The notes beneath the pieces were generated by a model. That model had not been told where the DNA came from. It saw only the letters and a program-made list of their open reading frames with translations, and made no database searches. Source: Anseranas semipalmata (Eukaryota > Chordata > Aves > Anseriformes > Anseranatidae). From it: 64,000 nucleotides of DNA. The stretch covers positions 936,517 through 1,000,516 of the forward strand of contig VXAA01007212.1 in the NCBI GenBank assembly GCA_013399115.1, written 5' to 3'. The translations under genes were made by a program, and so were the position numbers. Positions 15,301-27,500 of the stretch are shown here, piece by piece. Numbering within the stretch: the stretch's first letter is position 1; each line of letters starts with the position of its first letter.

Positions 15301-15920
15301 CTGCAATACTAAGAAGCTCCAGTCTAGATTCAGTGTGACAGGACTCAGCGATGTGGTTTTGTCAATAAGTACACACACTCCATGCTCACTTGTTTTACTT
15401 AAAGTACAAATCATAAAGAGTTGTAAGTGACAAATTCCCCAGTATTGAACGTTCACGGCTGCCAAGCAGCATGCTGCAGAAGAGAATAAGGAAGGCTATA
15501 ATTTTCTTTTCTTTGTTTTGTTATTTGACCTTCAGCTTTTCAGTTTGTCCTTGGATCAGTCTGGAACTAAATATAGTCCTTTCAGCATTATTTATATGTT
15601 TAACCCAAAGCTACCAACGTGTATCAAGGGACTATCATAACACTGTTCCAAGTTATTTTAACAGCTCATTTCAAATTGGAAGAAGCGGTTTTTGAAAAAC
15701 CATTGTCAATTAATTATGATTCCACAAACTCCTACTAACTCTCTCGTGTTTTGTAACAATTTGCTCACAGCCTACAAGACAAAGCCTCCAACTTGCTCAG
15801 AGAAAGCTCTTGAAACTGCCCAGCTTTTGAAAATGCTGACTGATCTTTAAATTAACACTTTGATAATGATTTTGGCCACCAGCTATTTACAAAGGCAATG
15901 TAATTTACAAAAAAAAAATA

Positions 15921-15936
15921 TAGATAGATAGATAGA
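15921..15936 (+). repeat. (TAGA)n microsatellite
   Basis: Four consecutive TAGA units follow an A-run; a TGGA unit follows. Confidence 0.85.
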
Positions 15937-17762
15937 TGGATCAGCTGCACCCTTGGGGATCAACAGCCATGGGGTGAAACGTCCCTTAGTATACTATATC
16001 TCTACAAACTGTTTAGCACAGGAACCCAAATCCACCACATTCAACTGGAAGTCATTAGTGTCTGACTAGGTACGGTAATTCCTCCCAAACCAGACAATAT
16101 ATTTTTCAATCAAAAGGTCTTTGCTAAGCAAGGAAAAGACAAAACAGACACTGTAATGATCTTCTCAGAAACCTTGAGAAAGGACCTTTTCAGTCTCAGT
16201 TAGAGGTTGTGTGGTATGTATGCCAGCTACAGAGCTAACCAGAACAACAGGAGTTGGGTGGGTGGGCGGACAGATAGAGGGACACACATACATGCATACA
16301 ATTACTATCACGCAAGAGCAATTTTGCCTGTATCATCACAATTCTGCAAACAGCATCAATTTTATTTTATTTACATAACCAGTGTGAGCAGCTTCAGAGA
16401 AAGATTTATGGTGCAGCTTGGGTTTCTGTGTGGGTTGCTTTTTTACTGTATCAATATTATGTTTAGCAACATTTTTAGCCAGAAAAAGGTCCATGTCAAA
16501 GTCAAGAGGTAAGAGACTTATTTCTAACTTTCTCAGGTAAGAAAGAAAACAACAACATGTTTTATCACTTGTCTAAACAATGCAAGCCAAATTCAGCCTA
16601 AGAATTTAAAGGGCTTACACTGGTAAAAACAGCTTTTGAGAGTTCATAATTTACTGGTTAACAAATGAGATAAATTTGCCATGTAAACTTTACCAAAATG
16701 CTTTTAAATTTTACAGTCAGCTCTATAACTTGACACTAAATAATGTCACCAAGAAAAATAACCAGTGGTTGCCACCAACAGTTGGGACAAGATTTCTGAC
16801 TGTTAACTATCCCTGTTGAAAGCTAAATTTTCAGAAGAACTGAACAGCTAAAATATTTTGCTTCTTTGGAGGAAGAGTTAGCTATGTTACAACAGATTTC
16901 ATCTCCTCAAAGTTCTTGAGTTCAAACCTGAAAGATACTACAGGTCTAAATGCTCGGACACAAACAAATCACCTTGAGAAACTCATTCACAAACACAAGA
17001 CTTAAAAAATTGATTAATTTGCACTTGGCAGTGAGATTTCTAATGACCTTTTCTTGCTGCTCCCTAACGTTACCAGGGCAATTGCACAAAGTAAAGGGAA
17101 CTAAGTTCTCAAGCAAGTTTGAGACCATGTGTTAATGATACAGTAAATCCAGTTTTAGGCAAGAAACATATGATCAACACTGTCTCAGCCACACCATCCA
17201 AAAGCGTCGATCTGGTAAAAAACAAGCTCTGTTAACTCCAGTTTGTTAATATGGAAAAATGAACTTTGAACCAGACCAGGTACAGCTTGTCTTCTCCCAG
17301 TAGCATAACAGAAATGGTGTAAGTTACTGGTATAATTAATTAAATAAAAACTGTCTCACGTGCCCATCCTGGTCCAGATCAGATCTGTCTTGGAGAATGA
17401 TCCAGTGCTGACAAACATAAGCCCACAGCCTGCATGGCCTAGTGATAGATACTGGTGTTGTGTGCACAGGCTGCAGTTTTTCAAAAACGCAGGACAACGT
17501 ATCTACCGCAGAATGAAGATATATACAAGACTAAACCAAGGTGGCGTCATAAAATACATTCAGGGTCAATAGCTAACATCCGCGTTGTAAAAGTTCTATT
17601 GGTTTTACCCAAGGTTATTTCCTTGGCTGCCAGAAGCCATTCAGCTAGAGATGGGATAAGGGGGTTGCTTTGGGGACTTAGTGTGATCTATCCACAGATC
17701 AGCTCAGTTATGTTTTTCTTCTCTTCTTACAAGCTGTTTGTTCTTAGTCATGTGGTACCTAT

Positions 17763-17816
17763 TTATATATAAAACACACATGTATACATATATGTGTATA
17801 CTTACATGTATACATT
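17763..17816. repeat. Alternating purine-pyrimidine AT/AC tract with dyad symmetry
   Basis: The tract consists of tata/acac/gtgt/tata steps. Near 17776-17797, 'acacat' is mirrored by 'atgtgt'. Alternating purine-pyrimidine tracts can form cruciform or left-handed DNA. No function is claimed. Confidence 0.7.
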
Positions 17817-17821
17817 CAGGC

Positions 17822-17866
17822 TGTTTACATAAAACACCTTAGGAGCTTTTTGGATGAGAAGCTACA
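17822..17866 (+). repeat. Dispersed repeat, copy 1 of a related pair
   Basis: This 45-base segment aligns without gaps to 20511-20555 at 39 of 45 positions, including 'agctttttggatgagaa'. The shared 'GGATGAGA' core resembles an old amniote interspersed repeat ('…CTTTCGGATGAGAAGTTAAACC…'). Both copies have the same orientation. They are probably two independent old insertions of one family. Confidence 0.6.
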
Positions 17867-20510
17867 GTATTTTCTGTCAGTTTTAAACCATACTTTACTA
17901 GGAAACCAGACGAGGTGTTGCCAAATTTTATTGCTTCCCCCCATGCCCCCACTCCAAGTTCCTCCAAGTCTCAGAGGCCACTATTTCTAGAAAAAAAAAA
18001 AAAAAAAACCCACAGCCCATTACCTAGCAATTCTCAAACTTTTATCATGTTTCCCTGCCCCTGCAAAGACAAATACTACTCCCCCAGCACCCAGTTCAGG
18101 AACATCTGGCTTAGCCACCCTCTCCCTGTACAGAAGGGAAGAGATGAGCAGCAAGATGCTGCTGAGATAAGAGAGACCTGCAACTGCCCCTCTGCCAGGA
18201 TCTCACATGCAACTATTCCTGGCCATGTGGACCTCACTGTGCACTTTCTCTACCAGCTCCTCATCCAGCACCCTCCACTCTGTTCCATGCCTGATCTCCC
18301 TCCCTGGTGCTGCTGGTCTCACCCCTCCCTGCAGTGGCTTTTGGCTATTCACCTGAGCCTCTGAACTGTTCACTAAACAAAAGCAGGAAAGCAAGAGGTG
18401 TCATCAGCCAAGGGCTTTCAACAGGCTAGACGGGCCATTCTCATGCTTTCCGCCAGGCTCATTCCTACAACAGGCATGTGCCCAGCCACAAAGCCACTGC
18501 AGCAGTAGGCAGGAGCTCCTCACCGGCACAGACATATGCAAGCACATGCAGGGCAACAAACTCCAAATAAGCCTTTTGGCTGTATACTCATCCCCTCATG
18601 TTTATGATCCACTCAGACTCACTCAGCTTATTTCTGCCCCTCATCCTGCCACAGACAATAGTCCGAACCCATTCACAACGAAGATGCAGCAAACAAAAAA
18701 ACACACATCATTCAGCATATCCTCTTGCACTGCTAAGCTATATGCTATTAAACAACCAAACATCTCAACTCTATTAGTAATCTTATTATTACAGGATTGT
18801 AAATTTTTTTTATATAATGGAGCTGCCACTGTCTGAAGGAAACCTGTGTTTTGTACACACAAAGGCACACACGTATTTCATATGGTGCATTGCAAGCCAC
18901 ACAGAATAGAAAGCAGCTGGAGGAAAATGGCTATAGAGAAATGGTTCTCTTGGGCATCATCTGTTGATTTGTTTTGTTTATAGAAGGAATGAGATTTTTA
19001 TCTCTGCTCAAAATATAAAATGCTTCCATGGCACTGAGCTCACTGCTTGGCTACGCTCTCACTCAGGAACGTAAATAAAAAGGGGGGAAGGAGGGAGAAA
19101 AGGCTTTACTGCACAAAAGCCCTAGACATGACAAAAATTAAGTAGAAAAATGCCCATCAGTGATACAGTCAAGGCTTGCAAGAGGAACTGAGTCACCAGC
19201 TGTCATGGAAATAAGGTCCTCCCTACAGTGCTTGTTAATAGCTCACTTCTACTAAAGCTGAAGAGGCAGGTTAGGGGACAAGCTATTCAAATCCCACATC
19301 TCAAATCGCAGCCTGTGTCCTGGCTGGATAAGCAGGCTTACACTGTAAATACACCAGTCCTTATGAGATCTATAGCCTATGAAGACACAGATTCTTATGG
19401 CCCTACAACCACTGTGTACCCAGAGGAGTACTCCAACCTCCCTTCATAAACTCGCTTTGGGGAGGCCTCCTCACTCCTCTGGGACTGACACCCAAGATCT
19501 GACCATCCTTCTTTCAACAACAGGGCTCTATGTCCTAGGAGAAGACCAGACGGCTGACTTTCCACTCCACTGATACCACTTCCATTTGTATTAAGCAAAA
19601 GTCATATGTCACGAAAGAAAATAAGTTGTGAAACCACTAATTAATTACTGCTAATAATTTTAAACTTTAAAAAGTTTAAAAACATAACTACTGTGCATTG
19701 TGTACAAAATGTGAAAAATTACCTGAAGTCCAAACATTTCTGGTAGACAAAGTTTAAAATACTATTCTTCTGAACTCCAAAGAGCTCAAGGCTTGTTGTC
19801 ATAGCTAGGAAGAGTTGTCACAAAACTGAGGATCCTTTATCTTTGCACTGCCTATTCTTGGCTCAGAAGAGGAAATGAGAGCAGGCCAGATATATATCTA
19901 GAAATGAAGGCTGCTGAACATCACTCCAGAACAGCCCTCCTTCATTATCTACAGGCTGAATCTGAAGTCTTTCTGGAACCACAAAAAGGTGTTTGTTCTC
20001 CTTAAAGCTCTGTTGTGTCTCTCAGCCAGAGTTCTGATCTGACTGGCTACTGAGAAAATATTTGGGCAACCCAGAATCCCACACTGGGATATTGCAATAC
20101 CTCATAACTTTTAGAGACATGAAACAACCCAGAATGTTGGTGCTTTACTCACCGAAATCTATCCTTAAGTAGATGTTCAGCTTCTCAGTGTACCTTCCAT
20201 GAAGCCTATACCGAGGTCTCTTGGAGAGATCGCTGCATCTCAACCCATGATGAGTATTTCAGAAAATCTTAAAATTGAGGTTTGTTAAAGTCTTTGGAGA
20301 ACACACAAATCACACTGATATTTTAAGAGTTGGAAGAAGGCCCTTGCAATCCTGACCACCATTTCTTCTCCCACTCTGTTCCTCATGCTAGCATGCAACA
20401 TACTTAGCTGTTCCTTCCTCTCTCAGGGTGGCTATAGTTCATGTCTTTCCCACATTTCAAACCACGTGCCTCCACAACCTCTTCATCTTGTTATAGCTCT
20501 ACTGAGAGGG

Positions 20511-20555
20511 TGTTTACATAAAAGCTCTTTGGAGCTTTTTGGATGAGAAACCACA
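20511..20555 (+). repeat. Dispersed repeat, copy 2 of a related pair
   Basis: This is the partner of 17822-17866, with six mismatches in 45 bases and no gaps. Similarity fades on both sides, so only a short core survives. Confidence 0.6.
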
Positions 20556-21031
20556 AACATACATGCACAGATTACATCAGATTTATTGCTACTGAATAGC
20601 TTAAAAGAATAGTCTGGGTTACAGGTTCAAACCTCTGCCAATAGTTCCCATCCACGAGCATTCAAACAGCAGGAGCTTGTGATCATACAGTTACCAATTA
20701 CCCATCTCCTCTGAAGTCCATTGCCTTTTCATCCCTCCCGTACCCCTCAACTCCCGACAAGTATCACAAGGTTTCTATCAGCTGAAAGGAACTATTCTTT
20801 CCAAGGAAGTAGATTTTGTCTACACAAGCATACAGCCACTGCCCCCATGCCCTCCTGCTTCCAACATATCTCTGCTGAGCTCCTTTACTCCAGCCTCAAC
20901 TTTCCCAAACTTACTTGGCCTCAATCTGTGACAGCCCCCTTCCACTTAACGTGGAGTCATATCCTTCTGTTCCCACCCTTTTGATCCTGTCCTTCTCCAG
21001 CCATTGCTGGGCATTCAGCTTCTTTTCCTAT

Positions 21032-21061
21032 CAAAACAAACAAACAAACAAACAAAAAAAC
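21032..21061 (+). repeat. (CAAA)n microsatellite
   Basis: Repeated caaa units end in a short A-run. Confidence 0.85.
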
Positions 21062-22424
21062 ACACATCAAACCAGCATAACCATTTTTGCCCTTTTCACC
21101 TGTTTATTACTTCCTTAGTAAACTACCCCGACCAAGCCCCTAGGTTCTGCAGAGCCATTGAAGGGGCTGGACAGGGAAGAAACTACCATAGGAATGGATA
21201 TGGATAACCTCCCATATATTACATGGCCCCTGCATTAAAATTCTCAGATCCCTGTTGACCTGCACAGTTACTCCAGCCATAGAAAATGCATGTAAAATAA
21301 ACAGAGTTTAAAAGAAGTTGTCACCAGTTTACACAATGGCCCATAAAGAAAGAGAACGAAGAGACAGACAATGAACGTAATTTTCTCAAACTCATTCACT
21401 ATTTCTGTGAAAGTGAAATAAATGCACTTCCAGACTCAAAACAGAAAATACTTCGACCTCTTCCTGCTGGTGATTTATCAGCCGTTAGCACACAGTGAGC
21501 TCACGGAACAGTAAACTTTGTTTTCAATGGGGAAAAAAGGCAAAAAAACAAACCTAGGGAGATAACAGAAAAAAAAATCCATCTAAAGGATTCAGGTATG
21601 TCAAGGGGAACTGATAAAAGACAATGTCTCAATAATATGTCGATATTATATTTTAAAATAGCTTCCAGACAGCTCCACTAAATACTGTACAAAACTTCCG
21701 TAAAGAAGAACAAGACACAGCGGTCAAAGGCATTAGTTAACAGAGAGCCAGCATTGAGGAAAACAAACACCCAACTTCGTCATTGATGAAGCCTGATGGA
21801 AAGACAAAATGAAATGAAGAAGAATATAGGTAGCATTCTTTTAATGAGGGAAGCAGTGTCTAAGGAGGTAAGAGAAGGGGGAACACAGACTTACTTTTCC
21901 ACACTCTGAGGAAGTTCTACCTGTCAAAACCACACGTTGATTTAACTTCCCATTTAAGCAGCAACACCAGGCTAGCAGGAAACTTGCTTCACTATCTGAC
22001 AGATGTGGAATGACAAATCCATGCCCCTTGGAGCACACGAGGATGCAGAACTAGTCATCCCAGTGCATGGCAGACACAGGAGGTGCCAAGGTGCTCCCCT
22101 GGGGCTCAGGGGAGAGCAGAACCCATGGCACTGTTTGGAGGAATCGAAGCCATCCTGAGAGGCCCCTCTGAGCCTGGCAATTCACTGCACAGACACAGCA
22201 AGGGACAGCCCCTGCGCAACAGGATGGAGTGCCCCACTACTCGAGAGCCTTCTCTCTAAGGTAGTTTTTTTCATTGCCTTCTTTCCTCATTTAACTTCAG
22301 TTCCGTCTGGTGCACCAAGGACAGTGTGTTAAGCTCCTCACGTTCCTCATACAGTCAGTAGATGGAGGCAGGAGCTCCCAGAAGCACCAAAAATTACATT
22401 GTGGGGCGTCTGCATATTGCCAAG

Positions 22425-22475
22425 ATAAACAAAGCAACCTGCCCCAAGCCAAACAGCAGATCAGAAGCTAAACCC
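22425..22475 (-). repeat. Worn MIR-like remnant, minus orientation
   Basis: 'aacctgccccaagcc' followed by 'acagcagatcagaagctaaaccca' parallels the reverse complement of the MIR core (…CTTGCCCAAGGTCACACAGC…AGTGGCAGAGC…AACCCAG). It is highly diverged and matched by eye. Confidence 0.45.
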
Positions 22476-23419
22476 AACGTGCTAGTCCAGGAGAGCTAAA
22501 CAAAACACCACAGAAGATTCCTAGGCAGAAGCTGCCTGGTGGAGAGGCCAGAGTAATTGTGCAATCCCTTGCCAGTCTCTCCTGCCTATGTAACCCAGTC
22601 CAGACCAGACCCAGTCCACTCCAGCCCTGCAGGAAGGGAAAGCAGAAATGGGATTGCTTAAGGGCTGGGTCTAGCTCCTGGCACCCGGTGGCGTTTGTAT
22701 GCATTAGCTAACTTCACAGCATTCACTGGTTATGCTCCAGTGGATGCTAGATCGGGGTATGATGCCAGAAGACAGCTAGGTAAATATACTCATCTCATGG
22801 AAAGAAGCTAGCTTGTCCTTGTAGGTCAATTAACACTATAGTCTCCCTGCACTAAAATCCAATTGTGCTTAAGGGATGAGGAATGAAAGGGGTTAGGCAA
22901 AAGCAAAGACCACGAGGAATGAATAGGCTGGAGACTGACTCCTTTACAAAGACATGTTAGGGTAATGTACCTTTAAAAAAAAGAAAAAAGAAAAAACAAA
23001 CACAACCAACAAGCACTTGAGGGCCTTCAAATAAACACTGCTGGCCATGCAATCTCTCAACTTTAAAAAACTTGAACATAAGAGGTCTCAGTGTTGTAAT
23101 GAAGGGCGGGCAAGCAAGCAAAAACCAAGTTGCCCAGCACTAAAAGCTGAGCTACCTTTAACAGGGTAACAGAGGTGTTACAACTTAGCCCCTGGGGGAA
23201 CCCCAAAGAATGAAGCTGAAGCTACAAATGCAGTGCTGGGAAACTGTTTTGCCTCTCCCCCCAAAATAGAGAACTTTGTTTACTTAAAAGCAGCATAATC
23301 AGGGCAGTGAGTGAACTTCATTGTGGATGATCAAATCTACCTTGTTTTCAAAGGAAGACAGCATTTAGTCATTTGTGGTATGGCACTTCTCCAAATTATA
23401 ATTCAGCAGCTTACGCTGC

Positions 23420-23467
23420 TCCTTCTTAGGCTCACCTAGAGATGCTTGATTTAGCTGAAAGAGAAGG
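23420..23467 (-). repeat. Duplicated block, copy A, with splice-like ends on the minus strand
   Basis: It aligns with 23828-23874 over its whole length with one 2-base gap and few substitutions, including a near-identical core 'gatttagctgaaa'. On the minus strand it reads as a pyrimidine tract ending 'ctttcag', a 19-base segment, then 'gtgagc'. That is the layout of an acceptor, a tiny exon and a donor. No protein homology is recognised. Confidence 0.65.
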
Positions 23468-23827
23468 CTGTATATTGCACAGCTGTGGGATCAAATTATG
23501 TTTGACGCATTAGTGGGAATTCCAGATTTGCTTGATGTAAAGCTGCATGACAAAGACCATTCGGAATCTGTTAGCTCTTTCTGTCATCAACAGCAGTTTG
23601 CTGATGTTTCCTGTTGAGTCAGATCCTTCTAGCTTCCATAATGGGCCATTTGAATAAAGGGGAGCAGAATGACTTCCACCGACATAATGGCCATTTTAGG
23701 AAAAAAACAGCTGGGGTTAACAGAATATTTAAAAAACACAACTTCCCTGCTTTCTGTCCCTGTGAACCTGATGCAGGAATCACTGGAAACCGAGAAACTA
23801 CCAGGCTGTAATAAGGAAAGACCCTGG

Positions 23828-23874
23828 TCCTTCCCAGGCTTACCAGATATGCTTGATTTAGCTGAAAAAGAAGG
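23828..23874 (-). repeat. Duplicated block, copy B, with splice-like ends on the minus strand
   Basis: This is the partner of 23420-23467. On the minus strand it reads 'ccttctttttcag', an 18-base segment, then 'gtaagc', a better acceptor and donor than copy A has. On the plus strand the same bases sit inside a short open frame with no resemblance to known proteins. It is probably a local duplication within the TBXAS1 intron. Confidence 0.65.
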
Positions 23875-24487
23875 AACCACAGCCTTATAGCCTAAACCTG
23901 AAGTCAGCCACTGCTGTGGGAGGGATGTGCCAGTGCCAGATGAAGAGAGTTCAGCGGGCAGAGCTTGGTGCAAGTGCAGCCAGAGCCCAGCTGCAGCCCA
24001 GGAGCACCAGCCCCCGAGCACTCGCTGTCTGTGGAGCCATGCTTTCTGCCAGCAGGTGGAACAAGCTTGCTTAAACATCTGAGGAGTAGGATGCCTCTCT
24101 GAACCTCTCAGCTCAATGAGCCTGACATGAGAGCAGAGCAATACATCATTATCGACATATGCTGGTGCTCCATACCCAGGCGTTGGTTTCCAAACACAGT
24201 GGACCTTGTAGCACTGGGCCTTTGATGGCTGTAGCGAGAGCTGGAATAGTCTGGGCATATCCACCCACAACTGGTGCTCCTTTCAGAAAGGATCCAAGCT
24301 TTGTACAGCCTGACAATGGATCTGGCTGGAAGCTTTATCTGCATGTGTTAGAGAGAATAACCTGCTCACCCTATACCCACACTCAAACCCTAAGCCTAGA
24401 GCTATAGTAATCAAGCATCTTTTGTAAACACTGAAATTTTTAGGAGCAAGAAATTTTGCAAGATCTTGTTCTAGATGGCATCTTGTC

Positions 24488-24533
24488 AAAAAAAAAAAAA
24501 AAAAACAAAAGAAAGATAGAAAGAAAAAAAAAG
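24488..24533 (+). repeat. A-rich low-complexity tract
   Basis: A poly-A run is followed by purine-only gaaagatagaaag segments. No adjacent retroposed gene was recognised. Confidence 0.85.
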
Positions 24534-27500
24534 ATCAGAGATGTATTTGATCTCAGTTTTGCCTAACTCAAGCCCAAACAGCAAGGTTTTGCAAAACCTG
24601 AGTGAAGTCTTATTTGGAGACACATAAACCTAAGCTTTCTCTTTCACTTCACATCTGTGGTTTTGGAAAGCACTGTAATGCCAAACAAGCAATAGTATCT
24701 AAAGCATCTAAATACTATTGTCCTGAAATTAACTTTTAACTTTTAAATTCTACACAGGTCTACTACAGATATGGTATCAGATATGGTATGAAGTCTAATG
24801 CATTGTCCCCCATGTGCCCATGTGTAAGTATCTCCTGCATTTAAGTGTATACAAATGTCTAGTCTTAAGGACAGAAGGGAAAAAAAAGGCTTAGTTTTCA
24901 TTCTTGTTGATCAGAAACAGCAAATGCTTTGGGTCAGGACTGCCTTGTTATGCAATGCGTGGACAGTATCTCAATCCATGGGAACCCAAATCTCTCACTG
25001 TCTACACATTTCTGTTACACAAGCAATTATAACATTACTTCAATGTAAAAATGGCATCTTTCTGAACAATTTAGCTTTTCAGAAGCAGACAAGGACATTA
25101 CTGGTATATATTTTGCTATGTTTGAAAGCATGCAATTAGGCATGTATCTTACAAACATAAACAAACACCTCCCATCCAACCTCCAAGTTTTTGAAAAAAA
25201 CAGGTTTGTTTAGACAAGGGCTTGATAATCCAGTTTGAACACAGGTATCTGAATGCTGTGACAGCTTCTTCATAATGTTAAGCTTATGGTACATTAAACT
25301 TTAAAGCCAGATAAACTCCTGCTTTCATTTTATCAAACATCTTCACAGACAGCAGAAAGAAAGACACAAAAGAATGTTTGCAGCTACAACCAAGCATGGG
25401 ATACCCAGCTTGGTGTACGCTTGAAAGGAAAATGAACAATATGTTGCAAAGATATACCACTGTACTTTTCAGTAGAGAATATCATTAAGATTTGGAAATG
25501 TTAACCTTATTCCTACCTTAAGTGTTTGTTTTTATTTCATGACTGAAAAAGAACCCTGAGATTCACAGAGATTAAGCAAACAGAGACAGCAGTCCTTGGA
25601 ACTGAGAAAGTGCTCTTGGAAGAAACTGCTCTGATAATCAGCTTGGGTAGTAGGAATCACAGGGGGTGGGAGGGACATGGACATGAATTTTTATTTATTT
25701 ATTTTAAGAGCACTCAGTGTTGTGCCTCTGGTATTACCAGGCTTTATGTACTTAGCCACATATTGTCTTTTTGTTGTTGGTAAAGCAGTAAAATTTCATT
25801 GTCTATCACAACAATAAAGAGGTCGCAACAGCCATTGAAGAATCCATGGTATGAGGTCTACAGGCAGAGACTTGGACCTACTGATAGCAAGTAGTAAAGA
25901 TGGGGAGGCAAGTGGACAACTAAGTCTTTCAGGAGTGGAGGACAGCAGGCAGCCTTGAGCATGAGGTACTTTAGCAGAAAAAGCAGCTTTAGGTTTGTTC
26001 ACCCTGTTCCAAATCCAAAGAGACTGTGTACCCAAAAGCTTCTCTGTCCTCTCTACTCCCAACATTAGATCAGCTGACTTAAAAAGCCTCTCCCTATAGC
26101 AGATTTAAGGCCATGTGTAGGATAAGCACAGATTATAGTCACTGAATTAAGGTTGATACAATACACTACCAGCATCATCCTCATATTACACTGATGACAA
26201 TACGTAAGAAATCAGGTGTGCTGTTAGAGGATATTTTACAAAGAATTATTGATGATCTTCATTGTACCATAAAAAAAAAGTCTAGAGAATGACCATATCA
26301 TCCAAGTTTCCTCCTAAGACCTGTATCTTCTGCAGAAGTTTATTTTTAAACAGCTACAGCCTCTCCTCCCTTTCCCAACCAACCCTTGCTTCTCTCCCCA
26401 TTTCATATGACCTCACCTTACCCAGCAATGTGAAGAGATTGGTCTTATCACAACTTCGCAAGATACCACCTGTCAGCTGAACTGTGATAAATCACAGCTG
26501 GCCTTACAATGCACACATTAACAGCTACAGAGGCTTAGCTGATGGGCAGCAACTCAAGGGTGTCATTTAAATCACAGAGTACCCCCATCCACAAAAATCT
26601 TGCTAAGGAAATAGCTCAATAACACAGCAGTTGACATCACCATGATAAATCTAGCGCACACTAGAATTGTAACAACTCCTTTCTCTACCTAGGACGGCCT
26701 TCTGTTTAGCCTGTAAGCCTTTTAAAGCAAAAAAGGTGGACAAACTGCCTAGTCTTTGTACTCACAAAACATTTGACACATTACAACCCTGATCAATCAG
26801 AAGCTACTACCATTCCAAACTTTACAACAGCAATTATTAATTCCTCCCTTCCCCCATGACTACCCTTCTGAAGAGTTACAATGCTGGCAGAAAAAAGAAA
26901 AAAAAGAGGAATTCTTAATTAGTTAAGTATTATAGTAAGGCTTAGAATGGAAACGTCAAAGGAACTCGAGCAGTTATTACTTTATTACTACTCCTGCCAT
27001 ACGTAACACTTGCATTCTCTAACTCCTAGAAGAGCCATACAATTCTGCATGCATCACGATTGTAATAAAAAATTCTCTAGAATTAGGGACCTGCCTTTCT
27101 ATTAGCAACCCTTTATGTACTCTTTAAATAATTCCTTGAACTCAAGGTTTCAGCCTTGAATAAAGGAGGCTGTGTGCATGAGTCAGTTTTAACTCATTTC
27201 CTTCAACAGAGCTGCTGTATAAAAAAAGTTTTATAAAAAATAGAGTCTTAAATGAATAGGTTGACAGGTTTGAAAAACAAGCAACACACTTCTAGATGTG
27301 CTTCAAGTCATTAACCGTGCGTGTTCAGTCATTGCATTTTACTGAAATAAAGGGACCCGCATAGCTTAGACAACTAGGCAAACCTACCAACAGCCTACAT
27401 ATGTTGTCCTACATGCTTCACTGCAAGTTTAAGAAACACCAGCTTCTCATTGGTGTGGCCTAAAGGCAGCTGTATCTAATAAACTATTCTAAAACCAACC

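Noticed and set aside
23629..24270. Minus-strand frame of about 213 codons
   Set aside because: It has no recognisable motif and no splice context compatible with TBXAS1, and the peptide is rich in Ser/Trp/Cys as expected from translated non-coding DNA.
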